NCBI GenBank assembly: GCA_964464755.1
Contig: CAYXGZ010000024.1
Location: 1 to 50,642, forward strand
DNA from: CAYXGZ01 sp964464755
Lineage (GTDB): Bacteria; Planctomycetota; MHYJ01; JACPRB01
Length of the DNA stretch: 50,642 nt
Reading direction: 5' to 3'
The notes under the pieces were generated by a model. That model searched no databases, had not been told where the DNA came from, and saw nothing but the letters and a program-made list of their open reading frames with translations. Made by a program: the position numbers and the translations under genes. Below are positions 1 to 7,520 of the stretch, piece after piece (the stretch's first letter is position 1; each line of letters starts with the position of its first letter).

Positions 1-17
1 CTCGAGGAGGGAACGAC

Positions 18-962
18 GTGAAGCGCAAGACGAATGCTCCGGGCCCGCGCAAGGCGGACACCAACGGCCACGGCGCCGCCGGCGCGGAGGTCCGCTTCCG
101 CCTCAAGGTGGGGCTGGCCGAGATGCTCAAGGGCGGCGTGATCATGGACGTCATGAACGCCGAGCAGGCCGAGATCGCGCAGGAGGCCGGCGCGGCGGCG
201 GTGATGGCGCTCGAGCGCATCCCGTCGCGCATCCGCGCCACCGGCGGCGTCGCGCGCATGAGCGACCCGGCGATGATCGTGGCCATCCAGAAGGCGGTGG
301 ACATCCCGGTGATGGCCAAGTGCCGCATCGGTCACATCGTCGAGGCGCAGATCCTCGAGGCGCTCGAGATCGACTTCATCGACGAGTCCGAGGTGCTGAC
401 GCCCGCCGACGAGGCGAACCACGTCTGGAAGCACGACTTCCAGGCGCCGTTCGTGTGCGGCTGCCGCGACCTCGGCGAGGCGCTGCGGCGCATCGGCGAA
501 GGGGCCGCGATGATCCGCACCAAGGGCGAGGCCGGCACCGGCAACGTCGTCGAGGCCGTCCGCCACATGCGCTCGGTCACCTCGGAGCTGCGCCGGCTGA
601 CGACCCTGAGGCCCGAGGAGCTCGTGAAGACCGCCAAGGACCTCGGCGCCCCCTACGAGCTCGTGAAGCTCGTCGCGGAGACGGGCAAGCTGCCCGTCCC
701 GAACTTCGCCGCGGGCGGGATCGCCACGCCCGCCGACGCCGCGCTCATGATGCAGCTCGGCGCCGAGAGCGTCTTCGTCGGCAGCGGGATCTTCAAGTCC
801 TCCGACCCCGCCAAGCGCGCCAAGGCCATCGTCCGCGCCACGACGCACTTCCGCGACCCCAAGGTGCTCGTCGAGGTCTCCGCCGAGCTCGGCGAGCCGA
901 TGCCCGGCCTCGAGATCTCCAAGATCGGCGCCGAGAACCTGCTCCAGACGCGGGGCTGGTGA
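18..962 (+). CDS. pdxS: Pyridoxal 5'-phosphate synthase, lyase (synthase) subunit PdxS
   Basis: This is the synthase subunit of the DXP-independent vitamin B6 pathway. It condenses ribose 5-phosphate, glyceraldehyde 3-phosphate and ammonia from PdxT into PLP in the cytosol. The 314-aa product has the family beta-barrel motifs: GGVIMDVMN (Asp44), the Schiff-base lysine in MAKCRIGH (Lys101) and the second catalytic lysine in RTKGEAGTGNV (Lys169). It carries about 20 residues more at the N terminus than typical PdxS. The GTG start at 18 is preceded by GAGGAGGG. The stop overlaps the pdxT start (TGATG), so the two subunits are translationally coupled. Identification is secure; only the exact start is open. 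Confidence 0.97.
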   Translation: MKRKTNAPGPRKADTNGHGAAGAEVRFRLKVGLAEMLKGGVIMDVMNAEQAEIAQEAGAAAVMALERIPSRIRATGGVARMSDPAMIVAIQKAVDIPVMAKCRIGHIVEAQILEALEIDFIDESEVLTPADEANHVWKHDFQAPFVCGCRDLGEALRRIGEGAAMIRTKGEAGTGNVVEAVRHMRSVTSELRRLTTLRPEELVKTAKDLGAPYELVKLVAETGKLPVPNFAAGGIATPADAALMMQLGAESVFVGSGIFKSSDPAKRAKAIVRATTHFRDPKVLVEVSAELGEPMPGLEISKIGAENLLQTRGW

Positions 963-1498
963 TGGGGGGGACGGGGGTCCTCGCCCTCCAGGGGGACTTC
1001 GCGGCCCACGCCCGCGCGTTCGGGGGCGCCGTCGAGGTGCGCCGCGCGGCCGAGATCGACGCCCTCGACCTCCTCGTGCTCCCCGGCGGCGAATCGACGA
1101 CGCTCCTCAACCTCCTCGAGGGCTCCGGCATCGAGGAGGCGGCGCGCCGGCTCCTGGCCCGGGGCGGGACGGTCTTCGGCACCTGCGCCGGGGCCATCCT
1201 CCTCGCGAAGCGCGTGACGGGGCCCGCGCAGCCGTCCTGGGAGCTGATCGACATCGACGTCGAGCGCAACGCGTTCGGCCGCCAGGTGGACTCCTTCGAG
1301 GCGGTCCTCGAGCCGGACTACCCGGCCGTGTTCATCCGGGCCCCGCGCATCCGGCGCTGCGGGCCCGGCGTCGAGGTGCTGGCGCGCTGGAACGGCGAGC
1401 CCGTCCTGGTCCGGGAGGGCCGGGTCTTCGCCGCGACCTTCCATCCCGAGCTGACCGGGGACGGCCGCATCGCCGGCCTGGTCCGAACCGCGAGGTGA
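962..1498 (+). CDS. pdxT: Pyridoxal 5'-phosphate synthase, glutaminase subunit PdxT
   Basis: This is the glutamine amidotransferase partner of PdxS; it hydrolyses glutamine and channels ammonia to the synthase. The 178-aa product is short, near the normal family size of about 190. It shows the oxyanion motif PGGEST (41-46), the nucleophile elbow GTCAG (Cys75) and the His-Glu pair in FHPEL (His161, Glu163). ATG 962 overlaps the pdxS stop by one base. An in-frame GTG at 959 is possible but less likely. The AhpD-like gene follows after 4 bp. Confidence 0.97.
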   Translation: MGGTGVLALQGDFAAHARAFGGAVEVRRAAEIDALDLLVLPGGESTTLLNLLEGSGIEEAARRLLARGGTVFGTCAGAILLAKRVTGPAQPSWELIDIDVERNAFGRQVDSFEAVLEPDYPAVFIRAPRIRRCGPGVEVLARWNGEPVLVREGRVFAATFHPELTGDGRIAGLVRTAR

Positions 1499-1502
1499 CC
1501 CC

Positions 1503-2027
1503 ATGCCGAGGCTGAAGAAGATCGACGACGCCGGCGCGACCGACGAGGTCCGCCCGGTCTTCGACGAGGTCCGCAAGGCCCGGGGCAACGTCCCCAACAT
1601 GTTCCGCACCATGGCCCACCGGCCCGAGATCCTCCGCACGATGGCGGCGCACTTCCGGGCCGTCATGGCCCCGAGCACGCTCTCGGCCCGCCTCAAGGAG
1701 CTCGTCGTGCTCCGCGTCAGCGAGATGAACGGCTGCGAGTACTGCCTCGCCTCCCACGTGAAGCTCGCCGCGAAGGCCGGCTCGCCGCCCGAGGAGATCG
1801 CCGCCGTCCGCAAGGGCGACTACTCGAAGCTGCCGGAGAAGGACGCCGCCGCGGTCCGCTGGGGCGAGTGGGTCACGCTCGACTCGAACCACGTCCCGGA
1901 GGACGTCTTCGCCGCCGTGAAGAAGCACTACACCGAGGGCGAGATCGTCGAGATCACCGCCGCCGCGGGGCTCTTCAACTACTTCAACCGCTTCAACAAC
2001 GCCCTCCACATGGAGATCACGACCTGA
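1503..2027 (+). CDS. AhpD/carboxymuconolactone decarboxylase-family peroxidase-related protein
   Basis: The 174-aa alpha-helical protein carries the AhpD core motif, GCEYCLASHV (Cys78, Cys81, His85), in the context RVSEMNGCEYC. Family members are thiol peroxidases or carboxymuconolactone decarboxylases. The CxxCxxxH active site favours a peroxidase-type redox role over decarboxylation, but the substrate cannot be read from sequence. It sits 4 bp after pdxT and its stop overlaps the start of the RNase H gene (TGATG), so it belongs to the same operon. A link between B6 synthesis and oxidant defence is possible but inferred. Confidence 0.85.
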   Translation: MPRLKKIDDAGATDEVRPVFDEVRKARGNVPNMFRTMAHRPEILRTMAAHFRAVMAPSTLSARLKELVVLRVSEMNGCEYCLASHVKLAAKAGSPPEEIAAVRKGDYSKLPEKDAAAVRWGEWVTLDSNHVPEDVFAAVKKHYTEGEIVEITAAAGLFNYFNRFNNALHMEITT

Positions 2028-2878
2028 TGGGCCTCGTCGTCCACTTCGACGGCCTCTGCCAGCCCAAGAACCCGGGGGGCGTCGCGACCTACGGCTTCGT
2101 GGTCCGCGAGGGCCCGAAGCTCCTCCACGAGGAGTGCGGCCTGGCCGCGGAGCCCTGGACCCCCGGGGCGACGAACAACGTCGCCGAGTACGCGGGCGTC
2201 GTGAAGGCCCTCGAGTGGCTCGAGGCGCGCGGGGCGACCGGCGAGACGATCGTCGTGCGCGGGGACTCGGACCTCGTCGTCAAGCAGCTCCGGGGCGAGT
2301 ACAAGGTGAAGGCCCCGCTGCTCGTCGGGCTCTTCGGCCGCGCGCGGGACCTGGCGCGGAAGTTCCCGAAGCTCCGCTTCGAGTGGATCCCCCGCGAGGA
2401 GAACGGCGAGGCGGACGCGCTGACGAACCGGGCCTACGCGGAGTTCCTGGCCAAGGGGCGGCCGGCCCGCGGGCGGGGCGACGGCGAGCTCCGCGCGACG
2501 CGCGGGTTCCGGCTCGACCTGGACCTCCCCGCCCCGGCCTCCGCGGCCTGGCGGCTGCTCCCCTCCCCCGGCTTCCTGCGAGACGCCTTCGGCGCGGGCT
2601 CGCGGATCGAGCGGCGGAAGGGCGGGCGCGCGCGCCTGGGCGGGGACTTCGAGGTCGAGGATCTCGCGCCGAACCGCTACCTGCTCCTGGGCTCGGCGGA
2701 AGGCCTCCGGGTGAACCTGACGCTCCTGCCCCTGACGGACGGGACGCTGGCCCGGGTCGAGGTCTCCGGGTACCCGGCCACCCCCGAGGGGGACGCGGCC
2801 CGCGCCGCGGCGGAGCGCCTCTGGTCGGCCGCGCTGCTGGCGCTGCAGTCGGCCCTGGAGGACCGGGGCCCGAATTAA
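2027..2878 (+). CDS. Ribonuclease HI-type protein with C-terminal SRPBCC-like extension
   Basis: Residues 1-145 form an RNase HI domain with all four carboxylates visible: Asp8 in HFDG, Glu54 in NNVAEY, Asp80 in RGDSDL and Asp130 in ENGEADAL. It should therefore cleave RNA in RNA/DNA hybrids. Residues 160-283 are an added domain. Its pattern (a strand LDLDLPAPASAAW, a strand-rich middle and a long C-terminal amphipathic helix) resembles the SRPBCC/AHSA1-like helix-grip fold; this is a pattern judgement, not a database hit. ATG 2027 overlaps the previous stop, and the reading frame further upstream is a shadow. It is the last gene of the pdx operon; AATTAAATT follows the stop. Confidence 0.82.
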   Translation: MGLVVHFDGLCQPKNPGGVATYGFVVREGPKLLHEECGLAAEPWTPGATNNVAEYAGVVKALEWLEARGATGETIVVRGDSDLVVKQLRGEYKVKAPLLVGLFGRARDLARKFPKLRFEWIPREENGEADALTNRAYAEFLAKGRPARGRGDGELRATRGFRLDLDLPAPASAAWRLLPSPGFLRDAFGAGSRIERRKGGRARLGGDFEVEDLAPNRYLLLGSAEGLRVNLTLLPLTDGTLARVEVSGYPATPEGDAARAAAERLWSAALLALQSALEDRGPN

Positions 2879-2879
2879 A

Positions 2880-2909
2880 TTGGAATTCACCCCCCGGCCT
2901 CCCTACACT
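2880..2909 (+). promoter_or_regulatory. Putative promoter (TTGGAA/TACACT) for the membrane protein operon
   Basis: TTGGAA (2880-2885) and TACACT (2904-2909) are separated by 18 bp in a short AT-rich pocket after the RNase H gene. The ATG at 2921 is only 11 nt downstream of the -10 hexamer, so the transcript would have almost no leader, and no Shine-Dalgarno sequence is seen. Confidence 0.45.
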
Positions 2910-2920
2910 CTTCCTCGGAC

Positions 2921-3412
2921 ATGAGGAAAACCGCGGGCCTGGTCCTGATCCTCGGCGGCCTCGCGATGATCTACGTCTTCGCGGCCTACGGGGCGGCCGG
3001 CGGCGGGGCCGTCTCCCCCGCCCGGATGCCGTTCTCCGCCCTCGGCGGCAACTTCCCCTTCGACGCCCTGATGCTCGTCGGCGGGCTCTGGGGACTCGGG
3101 CTCGGGGCGTGGATGGCCTCCTCGGAGCCGGACCCCTCGTGGCGGCCGATGGCCCGCTTCTTCCTGGTCAACAGCCTGCTCCTGCTCACCTCGCTGGTCG
3201 CCGCGGTGATCGGCGCCCGGTTCAAGACGGCCGGCGCCGCGTTCGCGATCTTCGCGGCCGTGGCCCTGCTCCAGATCGGGACCGGGCTGATCCTCGGCGT
3301 CCTCGCCGCCCTCGAGCGGCCCCGCGGCATCGTCAGCCTGGCCGTGGGCGGGGCCCTCTACGTGGCCGCCGCCGCCGTGACGCTCATCTGCTTCCTCGGG
3401 GAGGGAGCCTAG
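2921..3412 (+). CDS. Five-helix integral membrane protein of unknown function
   Basis: I do not recognise the family. The 163-aa product is very hydrophobic, with probable membrane segments near residues 5-25, 47-66, 80-101, 106-130 and 137-158 and short loops. A charged loop, SSEPDPSWRP, lies between helices 2 and 3. No enzymatic motif is visible. The stop TAG directly abuts the ATG of the zinc-ribbon protein, so the two are co-transcribed and may work together at the inner membrane. Confidence 0.7.
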   Translation: MRKTAGLVLILGGLAMIYVFAAYGAAGGGAVSPARMPFSALGGNFPFDALMLVGGLWGLGLGAWMASSEPDPSWRPMARFFLVNSLLLLTSLVAAVIGARFKTAGAAFAIFAAVALLQIGTGLILGVLAALERPRGIVSLAVGGALYVAAAAVTLICFLGEGA

Positions 3413-4735
3413 ATGCCCATCCGCCACTGCACGAAGTGCGGCTTGAAGGTGCTCGTCAACGACGCCCAGGCCGCGACGGCGGACTTCCTCTGCCAGCGCT
3501 GCGCCACCGGCGGTCCCGCCGCGAAGCCCCCGAGCGCCGGCGGCCGGCCCTCGGTCAAGTGCACCTGCCCCTTCTGCAAGGCCTCGTTCTCGGGCGGCAT
3601 CCCGTCCAAGCCCGCGAAGGGCGCCTGCCCCGTCTGCCGCAAGGACCTCATCCTCCTGCCCGACGGGAACATCCAGGGCGCCGCCGGATTCGACATCGCG
3701 GCCTGGCAGCGCGAGCAGGACGCGAAGAAGCCCGCCGTCGAGGAGGCCTTCCCCGAGCCCGGGATCCCCGGCGGCCTCGGCGACCAGACCATGCTCGGCA
3801 TGGGCGACATCGCCCCGGGCCCCCGCAAGCCCGGGCCGAAGCCGCCCGCGCCCACGAAGTTCCCCGCCGGCGACGACCTCGAGGCGCTCCCCGGCCTCGC
3901 CGAGCCGACGATGCTCGGCATGGGCGACGCGGGCGGACCCCGCAAGCCCAAGCCCGCCCCCGCCGGCGATCTCGAGGGCCTGCCCGGCCTCGGCGACCAG
4001 ACCATGCTCGGCATGGGCGACATCCCGACGATGCCGAAGAAGCCGGCCTCGAAGCTGCCGCCGCCGACCTACCCGCACGCGAAGAAGGGCGAGGACCTCG
4101 AGGCGCTCCCCGGCCTCGCCGAGCCGACGATGCTCGGCATGGGCGAGATCCCCTCGGGCCCCCAGAAGCCGCACGTCCGCATGCCCCCTCCCGGCCCGAA
4201 GAAGCCGCCGAGCGAGGAGCTCGAGCGCCTCCCCGGCCAGGACCACACGATGCTCGGCATGGGGGACCTCGACAAGCCCGCGGACGGCCAGGAGATCGAC
4301 TCGATCCCGCTGCCGCCGGACCTCGGCGACCAGACGATGCTCGGCATGGGCGCGCTCCCGGAGCTCCCGCCCGCCGCCGAGCCCAAGGCGCCGCCGAAGC
4401 CCGCCGCCCGTCCCGCCCCGCGCCCGGCCCCGCCGCCGCCGATGGACGAGGAGCTGGAACCCGAGCCGATGCCCGCGCCCCCGCCGAGGCCGGCCCCGAA
4501 GCCGGTGGCGAAGCCCGCGACCAAGGTCGCGCCGGCCCCCGCCCCGAGCGTCGCGCTCCCCGGGGCCGCGACCGCGGGCAAGATCGCGGCCGGCTGGATC
4601 CTGGTCCTGCTCCCGCTGATCGCGGGGCTCGGCCTGGCCTTCGGCGGCGACGCCGTGGCGGGCCTGCTCGGGAAGATCTCCGAGAAGGGCCTCAAGGGAT
4701 TCCAGAAGGTCCACCGCCAGCTCCGCGGGAATTGA
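3413..4735 (+). CDS. Zinc-ribbon membrane protein with six TMLGMG repeats
   Basis: I do not recognise a named family. The 440-aa protein begins with two zinc-ribbon-like modules (Cys6/Cys9/Cys27/Cys30 and Cys52/Cys55/Cys72/Cys75). Then come six copies of a motif of the form (D/E)(Q/P/H)TMLGMG(D/E), spaced about 28-42 residues apart by proline-rich linkers. A long Pro/Ala stretch follows, then one hydrophobic segment near 394-412 and a basic tail (KGLKGFQKVHRQLRG). The layout suggests a cytosolic, mostly disordered region tethered to the membrane by a C-terminal anchor. Each repeat has one invariant Thr, so phosphorylation or partner docking is conceivable but not shown. It abuts the preceding membrane protein gene. 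Confidence 0.75.
   Translation: MPIRHCTKCGLKVLVNDAQAATADFLCQRCATGGPAAKPPSAGGRPSVKCTCPFCKASFSGGIPSKPAKGACPVCRKDLILLPDGNIQGAAGFDIAAWQREQDAKKPAVEEAFPEPGIPGGLGDQTMLGMGDIAPGPRKPGPKPPAPTKFPAGDDLEALPGLAEPTMLGMGDAGGPRKPKPAPAGDLEGLPGLGDQTMLGMGDIPTMPKKPASKLPPPTYPHAKKGEDLEALPGLAEPTMLGMGEIPSGPQKPHVRMPPPGPKKPPSEELERLPGQDHTMLGMGDLDKPADGQEIDSIPLPPDLGDQTMLGMGALPELPPAAEPKAPPKPAARPAPRPAPPPPMDEELEPEPMPAPPPRPAPKPVAKPATKVAPAPAPSVALPGAATAGKIAAGWILVLLPLIAGLGLAFGGDAVAGLLGKISEKGLKGFQKVHRQLRGN
3788..4351 (+). repeat. Six-copy TMLGMG-coding repeat
   Basis: The hexapeptide Thr-Met-Leu-Gly-Met-Gly is encoded at 3788-3805, 3908-3925, 4001-4018, 4127-4144, 4247-4264 and 4334-4351. Flanks alternate between GLGDQ and GLAEP, so units 1 and 3, and 2 and 4, are most alike. 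This suggests duplication of a two-unit block. Linkers differ in length and sequence while the hexapeptide is invariant. Confidence 0.85.
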
Positions 4736-4755
4736 TCCCGCGCCGTGGAACGAAA

Positions 4756-4785
4756 AAGGGCCGCGCCCCGTGGGGCGCGGCCCTT
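4756..4785. terminator. Bidirectional intrinsic terminator between convergent genes
   Basis: A perfect 14-bp stem, AAGGGCCGCGCCCC (4756-4769) pairing with 4772-4785, encloses a 2-nt gap; the real loop is a little larger. On the minus strand it is followed by TTTTT, which makes it a good terminator for the lipoprotein gene. The plus-strand run is weaker (TTGTCGTTT). Confidence 0.8.
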
Positions 4786-4805
4786 GTCGTTTCCGGTGGA
4801 TCGAT

Positions 4806-5786
4806 CTAGCGGCGCAGCGCCCGCCGGATCTCGGCGATCACGTCGGCCCACTGCTCCTCGAAGGTGAGCCCCTCGCCCGTGCGGGGCATGACCTTGCGGG
4901 TCTCGGCGCCCTTGCGGGCCTCCTCGGCGCGGCGGGTGTCCTCCGCGCGGCGGGCGGACTCCTCCTCGGCGCGGCGGCGGGCGTCCTCGGCGGCCTTGCG
5001 GTCCGCCTCGGCCCTCGCGGCGGCCTCGTCGGCGCGGCGGCGCTCCTCGTCGGTCTTCGCGGCTTCCGCGGCCTTGCGGGCCTCGTCGGCCTTCCGCGCG
5101 GCCTCCTCCTCGGCGGCCTTGCGCTCGGCCTCCGCCTTGCGGGCGGCCTCCTCGCGCTGGCGGGCCTCGGCCTCCTCCGCGGCGCGGCGGGCGGCCTCCT
5201 CGGAGGCCTTGCGGTCCGCCTCGGCCTTCGCGGCGGCCTCGTCGGCGCGGCGCTTGGCCTCCGCCTCCTCGGCCCGGCGCTTCGCGGCCTCGTCCTCCGC
5301 GGGCTTCTTCGACTTCAGGAGATCCTCGAGCGCGGGGTCGCCCGCGCCGGACTTGCCGGCCAGGAGCTCCTTGAGGCGGTTGTCGCAGTAGGCGACGTCG
5401 CCCTCGCAGTTCTTCTTCTTCTCGAGGAGCCGCTCCTCCTCGCCCTTGAGCTCGACCATGCGGAGGGTCTTGTCGGGGTTGCTCTCCTGCTTCGAGAGCT
5501 CCTCGCGCTCCTTGGCGACGTTGGCGAGCTCCGCGTCGACGTCGGCCAGGGACTTCTTCGCCGACGCGAGCCGGCTGCGCGCCTGGATGACCTCGGAGTC
5601 CTCCTCGGCGGGCCCGGGCTTCGGGGAAGGATCGGAGGGACCGCCCGTCCCGGGATCCGCCGGCTTGGCGGTGGGATCCGTCGCGCCCGGCTCGGGCTTC
5701 GACGGATCGGACGGCTCGGGGGACGAGGAGCAGCCGGCCGCGGCCAGGCTGAACGAGAGGGCGAGGACGACGAGCAGTGCCTTCAT
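4806..5786 (-). CDS. Lipoprotein with long charged coiled-coil (TolA-like composition)
   Basis: The protein starts with a lipoprotein signal, MKALLVVLALSFSLAAAGC (Cys19 lipidated). A Pro/Ser-rich linker, a segment around residues 65-150 with possible helical heptads, and a long Lys/Glu/Ala/Arg-rich helix (about 165-300) follow, then a short folded-looking tail ending IAEIRRALRR. Composition matches single-alpha-helix or TolA-domain-II type spacers, so a periplasmic spanning or tether role is plausible. I chose the second in-frame ATG (5786) because AGGAGG lies 7 nt before it; the ATG at 5816 has no such site. Function is unknown. Confidence 0.7.
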   Translation of the reverse strand: MKALLVVLALSFSLAAAGCSSSPEPSDPSKPEPGATDPTAKPADPGTGGPSDPSPKPGPAEEDSEVIQARSRLASAKKSLADVDAELANVAKEREELSKQESNPDKTLRMVELKGEEERLLEKKKNCEGDVAYCDNRLKELLAGKSGAGDPALEDLLKSKKPAEDEAAKRRAEEAEAKRRADEAAAKAEADRKASEEAARRAAEEAEARQREEAARKAEAERKAAEEEAARKADEARKAAEAAKTDEERRRADEAAARAEADRKAAEDARRRAEEESARRAEDTRRAEEARKGAETRKVMPRTGEGLTFEEQWADVIAEIRRALRR

Positions 5787-5863
5787 GGCCGGACCTCCTG
5801 ATGGATGGGCCTTCATGCTAATCCCGGCTCGGACGCGGGGTCAACGTCCACCATACCCCATGG

Positions 5864-6361
5864 TCAACGCGCGTGGAACAATTCCGCTTCGGCCCCCGCC
5901 TTGCGCATCGCATCCCGGAGGCGGTTCGCGATCGCCAGCGTGGTCCTCAGGCCGACGCTGCGACGCTCGACGGTCTCGCGGGCCTGCAGCGTCGTGTAGC
6001 CCGCCTCGAGGAGCAGCACCTGGGCCGCCGCGGCCTGCGCCGTCTCGGGGACCTGCAGCCAGACCACGGTGTCGCCGTCGTCGGGCGCCTCGACCCGCGT
6101 CTGCTGGAGCTCGGGGTTCGGCGGCGGCCGGAGGTCGTCGGAGCGCTGGATCACGAGGATCGAGTCGCCCTCGAACGTCCCGGCGGCCCGCTCGAAGCGG
6201 ACCCGCGTGGAGTTCGCCTCCTTCGCGAGCGCGAGCAGGTTCTTGGCGAGCGCCTCGAGGCCCGCGGGGTCGCCCTGGATCCAGACCGTGGACTCGGGGA
6301 TCCCCGGCTGCGTCCAGGCCGCGGCCCGGGCCCCCTTCGGCAACGCGCGCTTCGATTCCAT
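5864..6361 (-). CDS. Hypothetical protein with Imm32-like N-terminal segment
   Basis: The 165-aa product is not confidently assigned. Residues 24-60 (STVWIQGDPAGLEALAKNLL and on) resemble the short Imm32-type domain, a strand followed by a GLxxLAxxLLxLA helix. The C-terminal part has a strand-helix pattern and ends in a basic helix. It starts 4 bp after the desulfurase stop and so is the last gene of that minus-strand cluster. No toxin gene is adjacent, so an immunity role should not be assumed. Confidence 0.6.
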   Translation of the reverse strand: MESKRALPKGARAAAWTQPGIPESTVWIQGDPAGLEALAKNLLALAKEANSTRVRFERAAGTFEGDSILVIQRSDDLRPPPNPELQQTRVEAPDDGDTVVWLQVPETAQAAAAQVLLLEAGYTTLQARETVERRSVGLRTTLAIANRLRDAMRKAGAEAELFHAR

Positions 6362-6365
6362 GCGT

Positions 6366-7508
6366 CTAGCCTCCCGCGAGCTGGCGGACGGCCGACGCCG
6401 CGGCGTCGGCGTCCGCCCCCGTGTTGAAGTACCCGAAACTGAAACGGACCGTCCCCCGGGGAAAGGTCCCGATCCTCCGGTGGGCCCCCGGCGCGCAGTG
6501 CAGCCCGGGGCGGCAGGCGATGTCGTGGCGCTCGTCGAGGATCCGGCCCGCCTCGGCCGGGTCCAGGCCCGCGATCGAGATCGAGACCGGCCCGAGCCGC
6601 CGCGCCGGATCGGAGGCCGCGTGGACGACGACGCCGCGGATCCCGCGGACGGCGTCGGCGAAGCGCAGCGCGAGGTCGCGCTCGTGGCTCCCGATCTTCC
6701 CCACCCCCTCGGCGAGCACGAAGGCGATCCCGGCCTCGAGTCCCGCGAGGCCGTGCGCGTTGGGCGTGCCGCCCTCGAGGCGGAACGGCATCTCGGACGG
6801 ATGCTCCTCGCTCTCGGCGGCGAAGCCGGTGCCGCCGCGGCGGAACGGGCTGAGGTCGAGGCCCGGCCGGACGTAGAGGGCGCCGGTGCCCATGGGGCCG
6901 AGGCAGCCCTTGTGGCCGGGGAACGCGACGAGGTCGAGCTGCTGGGCGCGCGCGTCGATCGGCACGACGCCCGCGGTCTGGCTGGCGTCGAGCAGGAGCA
7001 CGGCGCCCGCGCGGCGGGCGATCTCTCCGAAGGCGGCCGCGTCGTTGGCGACGCCGAGCGCGTTGGAGGCGTGGGTGAGCGCGAGGAGCCGCGTCCGGGG
7101 CGCGAGGGCGGCGCGGACGTCGGCGGGGTCGACCGTCCCGTCGTCGCGGGAGCGGACGCGCGTCACCGCGACGCCGCGCGATTCGAGGTCGGAGAGCGTG
7201 CGGTTGATCGAGTTGTGCTCGAGGTCGGAGGTGACGACGTGGTCGCCGGGCGCGAGGGCGAGCCCGTGGACGGCGATGTTGATCGAGTCGGTGGCGTTGA
7301 GGGTGAGGGCGATCCGCTCGGGCGATCCGGCGCCGACGAGTCGGGCGACGGCGGCGCGGGCGCCGGAGACGCGGTCCTCGGCCTCGCGGGCCATGCGGTG
7401 GCCGCTGCGGCCGGGGTTCGCGGCGTGGTGCCGGGCGAAGTCGTCGAGGGCGCGCCACACGGCCTCGGGCTTGGGCCAGGTCGTGGCGGCGTTGTCGAGG
7501 TAGATCAC
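6366..7508 (-). CDS. Cysteine desulfurase-family aminotransferase class V (EGGTP type)
   Basis: This is a PLP-dependent NifS/SufS-like enzyme of 380 aa. It has the N-terminal YLDNAATTWPKP, His98 in LEHNS stacking on PLP, Asp174 in LLDAS, the Schiff-base Lys200 in PGHKG, the EGGTPN signature of a distinct desulfurase-like subfamily, and a Cys near residue 336 in RPGLHCAPG, where SufS/CsdB enzymes hold the catalytic Cys. It probably mobilises sulfane sulfur from cysteine or selenocysteine; the acceptor is unknown. The start is GTG 7508, 12 bp after the thiF-like stop, with TACCAT 6 nt before it and no Shine-Dalgarno site. Proximity to the E1-like gene suggests joint sulfur transfer (inference). 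Confidence 0.9.
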   Translation of the reverse strand: MIYLDNAATTWPKPEAVWRALDDFARHHAANPGRSGHRMAREAEDRVSGARAAVARLVGAGSPERIALTLNATDSINIAVHGLALAPGDHVVTSDLEHNSINRTLSDLESRGVAVTRVRSRDDGTVDPADVRAALAPRTRLLALTHASNALGVANDAAAFGEIARRAGAVLLLDASQTAGVVPIDARAQQLDLVAFPGHKGCLGPMGTGALYVRPGLDLSPFRRGGTGFAAESEEHPSEMPFRLEGGTPNAHGLAGLEAGIAFVLAEGVGKIGSHERDLALRFADAVRGIRGVVVHAASDPARRLGPVSISIAGLDPAEAGRILDERHDIACRPGLHCAPGAHRRIGTFPRGTVRFSFGYFNTGADADAAASAVRQLAGG

Positions 7509-7520
7509 GGGCGGATGGTA

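Noticed and set aside
5864..6361. Toxin-antitoxin or polymorphic toxin immunity locus
   Set aside because: Similarity to Imm32 is limited to a short segment and no toxin gene is adjacent.
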